A stretch of DNA of 64,000 bases from PALSA-612 sp035652235 (lineage in GTDB: Bacteria; Actinomycetota; Thermoleophilia; Gaiellales; Gaiellaceae): NCBI GenBank assembly GCA_035652235.1, contig DASREE010000017.1:1-64000 (forward strand). The letters are read 5' to 3'. The position numbers were made by a program, and so were the translations under genes. The notes below the pieces were generated by a model. It did not search any database. It had not been told where the DNA came from and saw only the letters and a program-made list of their open reading frames with translations. Below are positions 18,517-27,066 of the stretch, piece by piece (position 1 is the stretch's first letter; every line of letters starts with the position of its first letter).

Positions 18517-19483
18517 TCTGCGCTCCCCCCTTCGTCTGCCGCAGGTAGTCGATGATGCCGGTGATCTGGGCCTGCGACCAGTCGCTGCCGACGGCGGGCA
18601 TGTGGCCGAGGTTGGTCGTCCGCCCGTGCCGGAGCAGGTCGGTGATGTCGGCCGTCGCGAACGTGCGGTTCTGGAGCGCCGGGCCGTAGTCGCCTCTGCC
18701 CTGGAAGCCGTGGCACTTCGAGCAGACGCCGGTGAACGTCTCCTCGGCCACCGTTCGGCTGCCCGCCGCGTGTGAGGCGAGGAAACGGCGGTACTCCCGC
18801 TCGCTCACCGCCCTCACCGTCGCCTTCATCTCGGCGTGGAAGAGTCCGCACAGCTGCGCGCACCGCCCCAGGTAGGTGCCCGGCCTCGTCGCGCGGAACC
18901 AGGTGTGGTTCGTGCGGCCGGGGATGGCGTCGATCTGGCCGCCGAGCGCCGGGATCCACCAGCTGTGCACGACGTCCGTGGCCACGACAGTCAGCGTCAC
19001 CACCTTGCCGACCGGGACCTCCAGCGTGTCGATCGACACCTGCCCCTGCGGGTAGCGGAAGAGCCAGTAGAACTGGTGGCCCTCGACGCGGATGCTGACC
19101 GAGTCGGCCGCGCTCGCCGGCGGCGTGTTCTTGATGCTCGGGAGCTTCGCGAAGACGAAGCCGATGATGGCGGCGATGATCAGCACCGGCACGACCGTCC
19201 ACGCGATCTCGAGGCTGGTGCTGCCGTGGATCTGCGCGCCCTCGGCTGCGGCGGCGCGCCGTCCCCGGCGGAAGCGGACGACGAAGACGACGAGCGCCGT
19301 CTCGACGATCACGAAGATGGCGCCGGTGACGGCCAGGATGAGCCAGTAGGCGTCCCGGATCGAGCCGGCGTTCGGGGAGGCGGGCTGGACGGGTGCGACG
19401 CCGCCGTTCCCTGCCAGCGCCGGCCCTGCGACGGAGAGCGCGAGCACGGCGACCAGCAGGAGGGCTCCCGGCTTCCGGCGCAT
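18506..19483 (-). CDS. ctaC: Cytochrome c oxidase subunit II fused to cytochrome c (caa3 type)
   Basis: A 325-aa protein. A signal peptide covers residues 1-24 and two membrane helices span roughly 44-68 and 94-114. The CuA domain follows, with VHSWWIPALGGQIDAIPG and the binuclear ligand motif CAQLCGLFHAEM. A class I cytochrome c domain follows at about 240-318, with heme-binding CSKCHG and axial Met in LGHMPAVGSDW. It accepts electrons and passes them to subunit I. TAGAAT lies 9 nt upstream of ATG 19483. First gene of the ctaC-ctaD-ctaB set; no subunit III gene is in the window. Confidence 0.95.
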   Translation of the reverse strand: MRRKPGALLLVAVLALSVAGPALAGNGGVAPVQPASPNAGSIRDAYWLILAVTGAIFVIVETALVVFVVRFRRGRRAAAAEGAQIHGSTSLEIAWTVVPVLIIAAIIGFVFAKLPSIKNTPPASAADSVSIRVEGHQFYWLFRYPQGQVSIDTLEVPVGKVVTLTVVATDVVHSWWIPALGGQIDAIPGRTNHTWFRATRPGTYLGRCAQLCGLFHAEMKATVRAVSEREYRRFLASHAAGSRTVAEETFTGVCSKCHGFQGRGDYGPALQNRTFATADITDLLRHGRTTNLGHMPAVGSDWSQAQITGIIDYLRQTKGGAQSGG

Positions 19484-19525
19484 CGGAGGGGCATTCTACG
19501 AGGAAGGCGGGAGAGCCGGCATGCT

Positions 19526-19873
19526 ATGGGGGTGGCGTACGAGTCGCGGGTTGCGCTGCCAAGGGGCGTGTCGCCTCCGTTCGAGGTGTACGTGAACGGG
19601 GTCAAGCAGGCAGAGGGGGAGGACTTCGTGCGCTCCGGCGACGAGCTCCTCTTCCGCCGACGGCTCGCCAGCGAGGGGAGGCTCGGCTTCTGGCGCTGGG
19701 CGTCCCTCTTTCTCGGGATCGCAGGCACCTACCGGCAGAACGATAGTGTCGATGTCGTCTACAACTCGGGCGGCCGGCGGGTCGTGGCCACGGGCCTGCC
19801 GATCATCCCTCGAGCGGCAGGGGAAGGAGCCGGCGATCCAGACGTACCACGACCGAACGCCGAGAGCGCTTGA
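19526..19873 (+). CDS. Conserved hypothetical, 115 aa
   Basis: No signal peptide. The sequence is strand-rich (FEVYVNGVKQAEGEDFVRSG, DELLFRR), then has a short hydrophobic segment (FWRWASLFLGIAGTY) and a closing strand VDVVYNSGGRRVV. It looks like a small beta-sandwich with an amphipathic insertion. ATG 19526 has GGAAGGCGGGAG upstream; a second ATG at 19521 is out of frame. It is divergent from ctaC across 42 bp. I do not recognise the family. Confidence 0.6.
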   Translation: MGVAYESRVALPRGVSPPFEVYVNGVKQAEGEDFVRSGDELLFRRRLASEGRLGFWRWASLFLGIAGTYRQNDSVDVVYNSGGRRVVATGLPIIPRAAGEGAGDPDVPRPNAESA

Positions 19874-19898
19874 CGCGACGCGCGAGTCGCGCCTGACC

Positions 19899-20918
19899 TT
19901 GTTCGTCGCCGCCTCGGCGCTCGCGATGCTGGCGGCGGTGGGGGTCGCCGACGCGGCCGGGCTCGACCGGGTGGCGCGGGTCACCTCCGGTCTCGAGCCG
20001 ACATGGCTGCTCGCCTGCCTCGCGGGCGAGCTCGTCGGCTACGTCGGCTACGTGCTCGCGCTGCGGAACGTGGCCCGTCTCGACGGCGGCCCGCGGCTGC
20101 CGTTCAAGCTCGCCGCTCGCACGGTCGTGGCCGGGTTCGGCGTCCACGGGTCCGCGCATGCGGCGGGTGGCTTCGCCGTCGACTACTGGGCCCTGCGGCG
20201 CTTCGGCCTCGGGCGAGACCAGGCGATCGCCCGCGTCGCGGGCCTCGGCCTGCTCGAGTACGCGGTGCTCGCACCGGCTGCGCTCGCTGCCGCGCTCGCG
20301 CTGCTCGCCGGCAGCGACGAGCACGTTCAGCTCTCCATGACCGTGCCCTGGCTGCTCGTCGTCCCGGGTTTCGCGGTCGCGCTCTGGGTGAGCGTACCGA
20401 GGCGGTGGCGCCGGCTCTCGGCGTTCGCCCGCCGCGGGCGCGGACGGCCGCGCGAGGCGCTCGCGCATGCGGTCGCCGGGCTCGGCACGCTGCGCTCCCT
20501 GTGCCTGCGCCCCCTCCACCACGCGCCCGCGCTGTTCGGCGTCGCCTTCTTCTGGCTCGGCGACATCACCTGCCTGTGGGCCGCTCTGAAAACGTACTCG
20601 GTCGAGGTCTCGGCTCCGGCTCTCGTCCTCGCCTACGCGACGGGCTACGTCGCGAGCCGCCGTTCGCTTCCTGCGGGCGGCGCCGGTGTCGTCGAGGTGC
20701 TGATGACGTTCGCGCTCGTCTGGGTCGGCGTCCCGCTCGCGCCGGCGCTCGTCGGCGTGCTCGTGTACCGGCTGTTCAACTTCTGGCTGCCGATCGTGCC
20801 CGCGCTCGCGGCGCTGCCAACGGTTCGCGACTTCCGCCTCGGGCTGCACGAGCGCCAGGCGCCGCCCGTGCGCCGGCCTCCGTCACCGGCGCCACGGCCG
20901 TCGTCGACGGCGGACTGA
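19899..20918 (+). CDS. Lysylphosphatidylglycerol-synthase-type membrane protein (UPF0104-like)
   Basis: About 340 aa with eight or so hydrophobic helices. Family features: VLALRNVARLDGGPRLPFK after the second helix, GFGVHGSAHAAGGFAVDYW, and YATGYVASRRSLPAGGAGVV near the end, resembling LPG_synthase_TM and related transporters. No catalytic LPG synthetase domain is present, so it is likely a lipid or precursor flippase-like protein (inference). The start is uncertain: TTG 19899 begins at the first helix and avoids overlap; ATG 19752 would overlap the upstream gene by 122 nt. Confidence 0.75.
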   Translation: MFVAASALAMLAAVGVADAAGLDRVARVTSGLEPTWLLACLAGELVGYVGYVLALRNVARLDGGPRLPFKLAARTVVAGFGVHGSAHAAGGFAVDYWALRRFGLGRDQAIARVAGLGLLEYAVLAPAALAAALALLAGSDEHVQLSMTVPWLLVVPGFAVALWVSVPRRWRRLSAFARRGRGRPREALAHAVAGLGTLRSLCLRPLHHAPALFGVAFFWLGDITCLWAALKTYSVEVSAPALVLAYATGYVASRRSLPAGGAGVVEVLMTFALVWVGVPLAPALVGVLVYRLFNFWLPIVPALAALPTVRDFRLGLHERQAPPVRRPPSPAPRPSSTAD

Positions 20919-20986
20919 ACGCGGTCTCCGTCCCGCCCGAGCAGGGGCTCGACTCTCCACCCGTCTCGCGGCGGCGCAGCCGCCGC

Positions 20987-21412
20987 TCAGTGGACGATGA
21001 GCACGTCGCAGTGGGCGTGCCTGGACACCGCCCCGCTGACGCTCCCGCCGAGCAGGCGCTCGAGCATGCTCGGCTCGCGCGTCCCGACCACGATCAGCTG
21101 CGCGCCGTGCTTGTCCGCGAGGCGCACGATCGCGTCGGCCGGGTCGCCGAGGGCGGGCTCGAGCTCCGCGTCGAGGCCCCGTGCGAGCAGGAGCCCTCGC
21201 GCGTGCGCGAGCGCCGCCTGGTGCTCCTCGGGCGAGTCGGCCGGATCGTACGGCCCGATCCCGCGCGAGGCGGCCACGCCGATCAGGGCCGGCGTGACGC
21301 TCGTGACGACGAGACGGGCATCGACCAGCTTGGCGAGCTCGGCCGCTCGCTCGAGGGCGCGCTTCGCCGGCTCGGTCTCGTCGTAGCCGACCAGGATGGT
21401 CTTCCAGCTCAT
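20987..21412 (-). CDS. Universal stress protein
   Basis: A 141-aa UspA fold. It begins SWKTILVGYDETEPAKRALE with the conserved Asp of the nucleotide site. The C-terminal block GAQLIVVGTREPSMLERLLG then GSVSGAV is close to the ATP-binding G-x2-G-x9-GS pattern, but the second Gly is replaced (TREP). ATP binding is therefore uncertain. It is convergent with the preceding membrane protein and divergent from the zincin gene across 135 bp. Confidence 0.88.
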   Translation of the reverse strand: MSWKTILVGYDETEPAKRALERAAELAKLVDARLVVTSVTPALIGVAASRGIGPYDPADSPEEHQAALAHARGLLLARGLDAELEPALGDPADAIVRLADKHGAQLIVVGTREPSMLERLLGGSVSGAVSRHAHCDVLIVH

Positions 21413-21547
21413 CGTGGCCGTCCTTTCGAGCGTCGCCTCCGGTCCGAGCACAGCAAGTATCGCGCCGGCCGGAGCGCCCCGCAACCTGCGGCTCGTGCCG
21501 ACCGGCAGCAGACGGAAGCCGCCGGAGCCGCGCAGTAGCCTGCGCTC

Positions 21548-21892
21548 GTGGCCGGGGCTGACGACTTCCACGACTGGGTCGCCGAGGCGCTCGACTCGCT
21601 TCCTGCGCGCCTGCGCGCCGCGATGGCGAACGTGGAGATCGTCGTCGAGGAGGAGCCGCCGCACGGCGCTCCTCTGCTCGGCCTCTACCAGGGCGTGCCG
21701 CTGACCCGTCGCACGAGCAGCTACGGGGGCGTACCGCCCGACAAGATCACGATCTTCCGGGGGCCGCTGGAGCGCTCGTACGGCACCCAGGCGGACGTCC
21801 TGCGCCGCGAGGTGCACCGAGTCGTGCTGCACGAGATCGCCCACCACTTCGGGATCGGCGACGAACGCCTGCGTAGGCTCGGCCGCTACTGA
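21548..21892 (+). CDS. Small zincin-like metallopeptidase
   Basis: A 114-aa protein. The zinc motif HEIAHHFGIGDERL fits HExxHxxGxxD, and the preceding VLRREVHRVVLHEIAHH helix, together with ITIFRGPLERSYG, matches the minimal zincin family previously called DUF1025. It has no signal peptide. GTG 21548 is supported by TAGCCT at 21536-21541, 6 nt upstream. The substrate of this family is unknown. Confidence 0.82.
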   Translation: MAGADDFHDWVAEALDSLPARLRAAMANVEIVVEEEPPHGAPLLGLYQGVPLTRRTSSYGGVPPDKITIFRGPLERSYGTQADVLRREVHRVVLHEIAHHFGIGDERLRRLGRY

Positions 21893-21951
21893 CCCGGCGC
21901 CCGCTTTTCCTCGGCTTTACGCGGCCGCCGGGCAAGGGCTTACACCGACAC

Positions 21952-21977
21952 GGTACAAGGTTTTGTCGGGTACAAGG
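21952..21977 (+). promoter_or_regulatory. Direct repeat GGTACAAGG in the CHRD gene promoter
   Basis: GGTACAAGG occurs at 21952-21960 and 21969-21977 (17-bp period), 52 bp before the CHRD start, with TTTTGTCG between. It could be a tandem operator or contain the promoter itself. No regulator gene is adjacent. Confidence 0.35.
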
Positions 21978-22028
21978 TCTGAGTCGCCCGCCGATCGTGC
22001 GGAGCGGCACGACGAGAGGAGGCAGGAC

Positions 22029-22676
22029 ATGGCGAAGCGATCGAGACTCCGAGGCGCGCTCCTCACGCCTGCTGTCGCGCTCGCCGTCGCGGCGGCGGGC
22101 GTGGCCGTGGCGGCTGGAAGCGCGACCGCTCACCGTTCGCTCATCCCCGCGGCAGCCTTCCGGCTCACGGCCGACCTGACGCCGAGCCAGGTCGTCCCGG
22201 TCGTGCAGGCACCCGCCGGGGCGCACGGCCACCTGGAGGCACTGCTCGTCCGCTCGGGGCCGAACCTCGCGGCGCTGCGGGCGGCGTTCGCGGGTTGCAA
22301 GCTGTTCATCCCGCCGCGGCGCAGCGGCCTTCCCGTGAGGCTCACCTGCGGCGGGCTGACCGCTCGGCTGCCATCCGGGCCGGGGCTTCACTGGACGTTC
22401 GCCTGGCGTCTGACGACCTCCGGGCTGAGCGGGCCGGTCACAGGCGCGCAGGTGCACCTGGCGCCGGCGGGTCACACCGCGCCTGTCGCGTTCTCGCTGT
22501 GCACGACGTGCCGGCCGATCATGCGCGGCACGGTCGCCGTCACCCAGGCGCAGGCGGCCGCCATGCTCAGGGGCGACGCCTACGTCACCGTGTCGACGCC
22601 GGCGCATCCGGACGGCGAGATCCGCGGCCAGATCAGACGGCTCGGCTCGCTGCTCGGACCGGCGCTCGGGCGGTAG
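22029..22676 (+). CDS. Secreted CHRD-domain protein
   Basis: A 215-aa protein with a signal peptide (residues 1-35, ending ATAHRS). The CHRD pattern is visible: LTADLTPSQVVPVVQAP, then GAQVHLAPAGHTAPVAFSLC and the closing block YVTVSTPAHPDGEIRGQIR. Four cysteines could form two disulfides (CKLF/LTCG and CTTC). ATG 22029 has a GAGGAGG ribosome site, unlike many leaderless neighbours. CHRD proteins are extracellular beta-sheet modules of unknown bacterial role. Confidence 0.82.
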   Translation: MAKRSRLRGALLTPAVALAVAAAGVAVAAGSATAHRSLIPAAAFRLTADLTPSQVVPVVQAPAGAHGHLEALLVRSGPNLAALRAAFAGCKLFIPPRRSGLPVRLTCGGLTARLPSGPGLHWTFAWRLTTSGLSGPVTGAQVHLAPAGHTAPVAFSLCTTCRPIMRGTVAVTQAQAAAMLRGDAYVTVSTPAHPDGEIRGQIRRLGSLLGPALGR

Positions 22677-22738
22677 ATGACCTCCACTCGATCGCGGGGA
22701 GGCCGGCTGCACGCCTCCCCGCGATCGCTCGCGCGCCG

Positions 22739-25048
22739 TCAGGCCCCGTCGCGGACGACCGTGCGCCCCGCCGAGGCGAGCAGCGCCGGGACGGCGCGCA
22801 CGACCTCGCGGTCCTTCTCGCGCTCGCCGTCGGGCAGCTCCGGCCACGGAACGAGCGACGGGTGCGTGCAGGCGGCGTCGTCACGCGGCCCGAGCGCCCA
22901 GCCGGACGCGAGGCGCTCGTCGACCCAGCGCTTGTGCTCGAGCTCGGCCATCGTCTCGATCTCGTCCGGCGTGAGCACGGCCGCGTGCGCCGGGCCGAGG
23001 GCGGCGGGGCAGGCGCGGCAGCCGACGCGGGCGAGCTCGACCGCCAGGTGGTCGACGGCCGCGCGGTTTCGCTCGCGCGCCTCCTCCGGCAGCTCCTCCC
23101 AGGCGACCGCGTACGGCGTGGCGGCGCCCTCGGCGGTGCGGGCCGCCGCGTAGCGGTCGTGCAGCGCGCGGGCGAGCCGCTCGCGCGCCGGGTCACGGGC
23201 AAGCCGGAAGCCCGCCCGGGCGAGGATGGCGGCGCGGCGCCGCACCATCGCCCGGTCGAGCTCGCGCGCCTCCTCGGGCAGCTCGCGCCAGCCGACGAGG
23301 AGGTCGTGCTCCTTGGCCGCGTCGTCGCGGACGGGCGCGTACCGCCACCCGTCTCTGCGCCGGTCGCGACACCAACGGTCGTGCTCGAGCTCGGCCATCG
23401 CCTCGACCGCCACGAGCGGCAGCTCGGCGACGGGCTCGTCCCAGTCGAGCCGTGGCTCGAGCTCGAACCACGTCGCCCGCAGCTGGTCGACCATGGCGTC
23501 CACGTGCCGCCGGCTCGCGTCCCGGTAGGCGTGGTCGAGCTCGTCCCACGGCCGGTCGGCCGGGCGTGCGCCGAAGTCGTGCTGGCGCCGACGCTCGTCG
23601 ATGTAGGCCGCGTGGGCCTCGCGCGCCAGCGACTCCCGCATGTGGTCGTGCAGCAGCTCGAGCGCCGCCGCCGCGCGCGGCAGCACCACCGGCCGCACGC
23701 GTCCGTTGCCGAGCAGCAGCGGTCCGAGCGCCGCGGCGGCCGCGGTCGCGGGCAGAAAGGTTGGCGCGTCGCCGTCGAGCCGGCGCTCCGCCTCCAGTGC
23801 CAGCGCGAGGTTGGCGCTCGGGTCGTCGAGGCACGCGTACAGCGCCGACGGCTCGCCGACAGCACCGACGCCGACTTCGAGGCCCGCCGAGAGCGCACCG
23901 AGCGGAGCGCGTTCGAGCGGGACGAGGTCGCAGACCCGGGGGATCGCGGGGTACCGCTCGGTGAGCGCCAGGCACGCCTCGCCCGCAGACGGAGCGACGA
24001 GCGTGATCGCGGCCCGTCCGGCGCCGCCACCCCGCCGCACGTGCTCGTGCCAGCGGCTCGCGGCGCCGACGACGACCGCCCGGCCGAGGGCGGTGGCGCC
24101 GAACACCGCGATCCGCGGCGGTTTCCCGTCGAGGCGGGCGAAGGGGCCGGCCGCGTCGTCGAGCGCGGCACGCGCCCAGACGCCGGACGAGTTGAAGAAG
24201 TGGAAGCGCGCGGCGCCGACGCTTGCCAGCGGCCCGCGGAGGAGCTGGGCGAGGTCGGGGTCGTCGACGTGGACGTGGACGCTCGGGCCTCGGCGGCTGC
24301 CCGAGGCGTGCGCGATCGCCGCGACGAGCGAGGCGACCTTCGTGTTCGTGGCGTCGTCGGCGCCCGCGCAGACGACGTACTCGGCGCGGTCGACCCGCGC
24401 CGCCTCGAGGGCGGAGACCTGCGTCGCGTCCTTGTGCAGCACGAGCGCTCGGAGCGCCCGCGCCTCCTCGACCGCGTCGCTGGCCGTGTCCGTCTCGATG
24501 CAGGTCACCCGGTAGCGGGCGGCGCGGAACGACCTGACGCTTCGGCTCCCGGTCTCGCCCAGGCCGCAGACGACGGCGTGGCCGCTGCGCAACCTCGCCC
24601 GGACCTCGTCGATGTGCTCGGACAGGAGCGCCGTGAGGAGGCGGAGCGAACCGAGGATGAAGACGGCGGAGGCGAGGTAGCGGGCCAGGTTGTACTGCCA
24701 CGGCCGGCTCTCGTCGTAACCGGGGAAACCGCTCGGGAAGATCTTGAGCGAGTCGACGAGCCGCGCACCGAGCGAGTGGTTTGGCGTGTCGTAGGCGACG
24801 GCCAGCCCGTAGCAGGCGAGCACGACGGCGGCGAGGAAGAGCCAGGACCACGTGCGCCACCAGGCTCGAGCGCGCCGCCGCAGCCGCAGGCGGCCGGCGA
24901 GCTGGCCGATCTCGGCGATGTGGTAGGTGACGACGTTCGCCTCGGTGACGGCCTGGTCGAACGCGAGCTCAGCCCTGCGCCGCGCCGCCGTCCGCATCTC
25001 GACCGCTCTCGGCACGACCGCCGCCTGCTCCTCGCGCTTGTCGGCCAT
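22739..25048 (-). CDS. Membrane protein with TrkA-N domain and RyR repeats
   Basis: A 769-aa protein. Two membrane helices (about 67-86 and 122-141) flank a 35-residue loop like a two-helix channel pore region. The TrkA-N Rossmann domain (157-270) has VVCGLGETGSRSV and the acidic strand end CIETD. A second Rossmann-like unit begins near 311 (RIAVFGATALGRAV). The C-terminal half carries about four RyR-like repeats (476-525, 550-612, 625-678, 700-762), with MAELEHDRW and MAELEHKRW as repeat starts and WRELPEEARELDRAMV/WPELPDGEREKDREVV as centres. It may be a ligand-gated channel or sensor (inference). Last of the 28865-22739 gene set. Confidence 0.78.
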   Translation of the reverse strand: MADKREEQAAVVPRAVEMRTAARRRAELAFDQAVTEANVVTYHIAEIGQLAGRLRLRRRARAWWRTWSWLFLAAVVLACYGLAVAYDTPNHSLGARLVDSLKIFPSGFPGYDESRPWQYNLARYLASAVFILGSLRLLTALLSEHIDEVRARLRSGHAVVCGLGETGSRSVRSFRAARYRVTCIETDTASDAVEEARALRALVLHKDATQVSALEAARVDRAEYVVCAGADDATNTKVASLVAAIAHASGSRRGPSVHVHVDDPDLAQLLRGPLASVGAARFHFFNSSGVWARAALDDAAGPFARLDGKPPRIAVFGATALGRAVVVGAASRWHEHVRRGGGAGRAAITLVAPSAGEACLALTERYPAIPRVCDLVPLERAPLGALSAGLEVGVGAVGEPSALYACLDDPSANLALALEAERRLDGDAPTFLPATAAAAALGPLLLGNGRVRPVVLPRAAAALELLHDHMRESLAREAHAAYIDERRRQHDFGARPADRPWDELDHAYRDASRRHVDAMVDQLRATWFELEPRLDWDEPVAELPLVAVEAMAELEHDRWCRDRRRDGWRYAPVRDDAAKEHDLLVGWRELPEEARELDRAMVRRRAAILARAGFRLARDPARERLARALHDRYAAARTAEGAATPYAVAWEELPEEARERNRAAVDHLAVELARVGCRACPAALGPAHAAVLTPDEIETMAELEHKRWVDERLASGWALGPRDDAACTHPSLVPWPELPDGEREKDREVVRAVPALLASAGRTVVRDGA

Positions 25049-27066
25049 CGGGCCGCTACACGGTACGAGCGCCCTCGGGAGCATGTCAACCGCCCGTACC
25101 GGCACCGTGCGGTTGAACCGTCACCGGCCCCTCTCCAGTCCGGCGGCTGAACGGCGTCCGCCTGCGCTGAGAGCGGCGCGGACGGTCCCGACCGGAAGGG
25201 AGGAACGAGACGATGATCGGGCGAGCACTCCTCCGAGGCCGCTCCGCCCGCCTCCTCGTCGCGACGAAGGTCGGTAGGTAGCGACCCGGCACGAGGCAGG
25301 TGCAGCGTGTCCGCGGCCGGCCGGGCGGCGCCGGCTTGGGAGGCCTGCGCGCGGCAGGCGTCGTTGGCCTGCGGGAGCGGGTGGGCCGTGCGATAGGCGG
25401 CCAGGTCGCGGGCGAGGTTCCACACGTCCGGCGAGCCGAGGCCGGTGGCGAAGTCCCAGCCCGGGCCGGCGGGGTAGAAGCGGTTGCCGCCGCGCGTCAC
25501 GTCGTGGAACGGGGCGAACCGCTGCCGGCTCGCCGCCAGCCGGTAGAGGAGCGGTGCCGCGAAGCAGAGCGGGCCAGCATGCTCGTGCTCGACCATGTAC
25601 TGCTGCGCGAGCAGCATGGACGCGGCCCAGAAGGGCGTTGCCGCGCTCGTCCCGTACACGGGCCGGAGCGCGCCGTCCACGTACACCGCCCACGGGCTGT
25701 CGATCCCGGCCGCGGCCGAGACGTCGGGGAGGCCGCGCTGCCTGGCCGCAGGGTCGATGCCAGGCCCCCGCTGCCACGGCGGACGTGCCTCGAGCGTGTT
25801 CACTCCGCCGCCCCCGCCCCCGTTCGTCAGCGGATCCTGCCATCCCGCCTCCTCGAGGTAGCTGCCATCCTGCCGCACCGACAGCACCGTCCCCCCGACG
25901 GCCACCACCCACGGGCTCGCCGCCGGGAACTCGACCTGGAGCGTGTGGTCGGAGAAGTCCCTGCGCTCGCAGTCGTACGCGCCCGCGTCCCCGGCCGCCG
26001 AGAAGACGGTCACGCCGCGGTAGGCTGCCACCTGGAGCGCCTCGTTTGTCGCCTTCTGCTCCGCGGCGCCGTTCACGCTGGCGACGAGCTGCGCCGCGCA
26101 GATCCCCCAACTGTTCGAGACGATCGTCGCCGGTCCCGCGAAGATGGCGTTGAACACGTCGGCGAGCGAGCCGTCGGGCGGAGCCTCGTAGCTGACGATC
26201 TGCGCGCCCGGCGCGATGCCGCGGATCACCTGCACGTCGAGGTCGACCTCGCCGTGGCCGCCGCCGATCTGCCCGCCGCCGGCGACCGGCACGTGCTTCG
26301 GCGCCGGCCCGGCGATTCCGAACCGCCGGTCGAAGTCGGCGATGTCGGAGTCGACGAAGCTGTCGAAGGAGACGACGGCGATCGTTTGCCCGCTGCCGTT
26401 CGCGCCCGCGCGGCGGAGCGGCGTCACATCGTAGGCGGCGGCGGCGTCGTCCGGCGCAAGCGCGCCGGCCCCGAGTAGCGACCCGGGCACGCGTGCGGGC
26501 ACGTCTGCGGGCGCGGGAAGGGGCCGCGTGTCGAGGTCGGCGACCGCCGCGACCCAGCGGGCGAGGCGGTGTGGCACGCGCGCGGGCCCGGTCGGGGCGT
26601 GGTACGCGGCGCCGGAGGGCGTCTCGAAGTCGCGCAGGGTGACCGAGAAGAGCCGGCCGACCGCGGCGGCGGAACCGCGGACGCGGAGCGCCGTCCGCTG
26701 CGGGTACCCGCGGAGGACGCGCAGGCCGAGGGCGGAAAGCGCCCGGCGGAGCCGGCGGAGCTCGGCGTCGGCGAGTCCGAACCGTCGGCCGAAGGAGGCC
26801 GCGTCGCCGTAGTGGCCGTAGACGGGCGAGCGGGGGTCGTCGAGGCCCTGCAGGTAGCGGCGGAGCGCCGGCTCCTTCAGGCGCAGGACGAGCAGCGCGT
26901 CCACGGTCTGGGCGGGGGGTGTCGGCCCGAGCAGCCGGTCGGCGGCCGCCCCGGACGTCGCGGCGCCGCCGACGAGCGCCGGCAAGGCGAGGCCGGCGGC
27001 GGCGAGGCAGACCGCCGCGGCGCACGCGGCCGCGGCCTGCCGCCTCGGTCCGGCACTGCGCGTCAC
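24505..27066 (-). CDS. S53 family serine-carboxyl peptidase (sedolisin/kumamolisin), no stop after catalytic domain
   Basis: A signal peptide (1-40) and an activation domain (about 45-190) precede the catalytic domain (about 200-560). Catalytic residues are visible: Glu273 and Asp277 in HGEVDLDVQV, oxyanion Asp360 in SAAGDAGAYD and Ser474 in YGTSAATPFW. The calcium site is HDVTRGG...GWDFATGLGSPD. It is an exported acid protease. GTG 27066 overlaps the upstream stop (GTGA). The catalytic fold ends near 25389, but the frame has no stop until 24505, running 544 nt over the RyR gene. The true C-terminus is probably lost by a frameshift or lies in low-complexity sequence. Confidence 0.82.
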   Translation of the reverse strand: MTRSAGPRRQAAAACAAAVCLAAAGLALPALVGGAATSGAAADRLLGPTPPAQTVDALLVLRLKEPALRRYLQGLDDPRSPVYGHYGDAASFGRRFGLADAELRRLRRALSALGLRVLRGYPQRTALRVRGSAAAVGRLFSVTLRDFETPSGAAYHAPTGPARVPHRLARWVAAVADLDTRPLPAPADVPARVPGSLLGAGALAPDDAAAAYDVTPLRRAGANGSGQTIAVVSFDSFVDSDIADFDRRFGIAGPAPKHVPVAGGGQIGGGHGEVDLDVQVIRGIAPGAQIVSYEAPPDGSLADVFNAIFAGPATIVSNSWGICAAQLVASVNGAAEQKATNEALQVAAYRGVTVFSAAGDAGAYDCERRDFSDHTLQVEFPAASPWVVAVGGTVLSVRQDGSYLEEAGWQDPLTNGGGGGGVNTLEARPPWQRGPGIDPAARQRGLPDVSAAAGIDSPWAVYVDGALRPVYGTSAATPFWAASMLLAQQYMVEHEHAGPLCFAAPLLYRLAASRQRFAPFHDVTRGGNRFYPAGPGWDFATGLGSPDVWNLARDLAAYRTAHPLPQANDACRAQASQAGAARPAADTLHLPRAGSLPTDLRRDEEAGGAASEECSPDHRLVPPFRSGPSAPLSAQADAVQPPDWRGAGDGSTARCRYGRLTCSRGRSYRVAARWPTSARSRRRSCRERSRCGRRRGAGLSSRSTRPSPRRTSSPTTSPRSASSPAACGCGGALEPGGARGPGSSSPPSCSPATGWPSPTTRQTTRSVRGSSTRSRSSRAVSPVTTRAGRGSTTWPATSPPPSSSSVRSASSRRSCPSTSTRSGRGCAAATPSSAAWARPGAEASGRSAPPATG

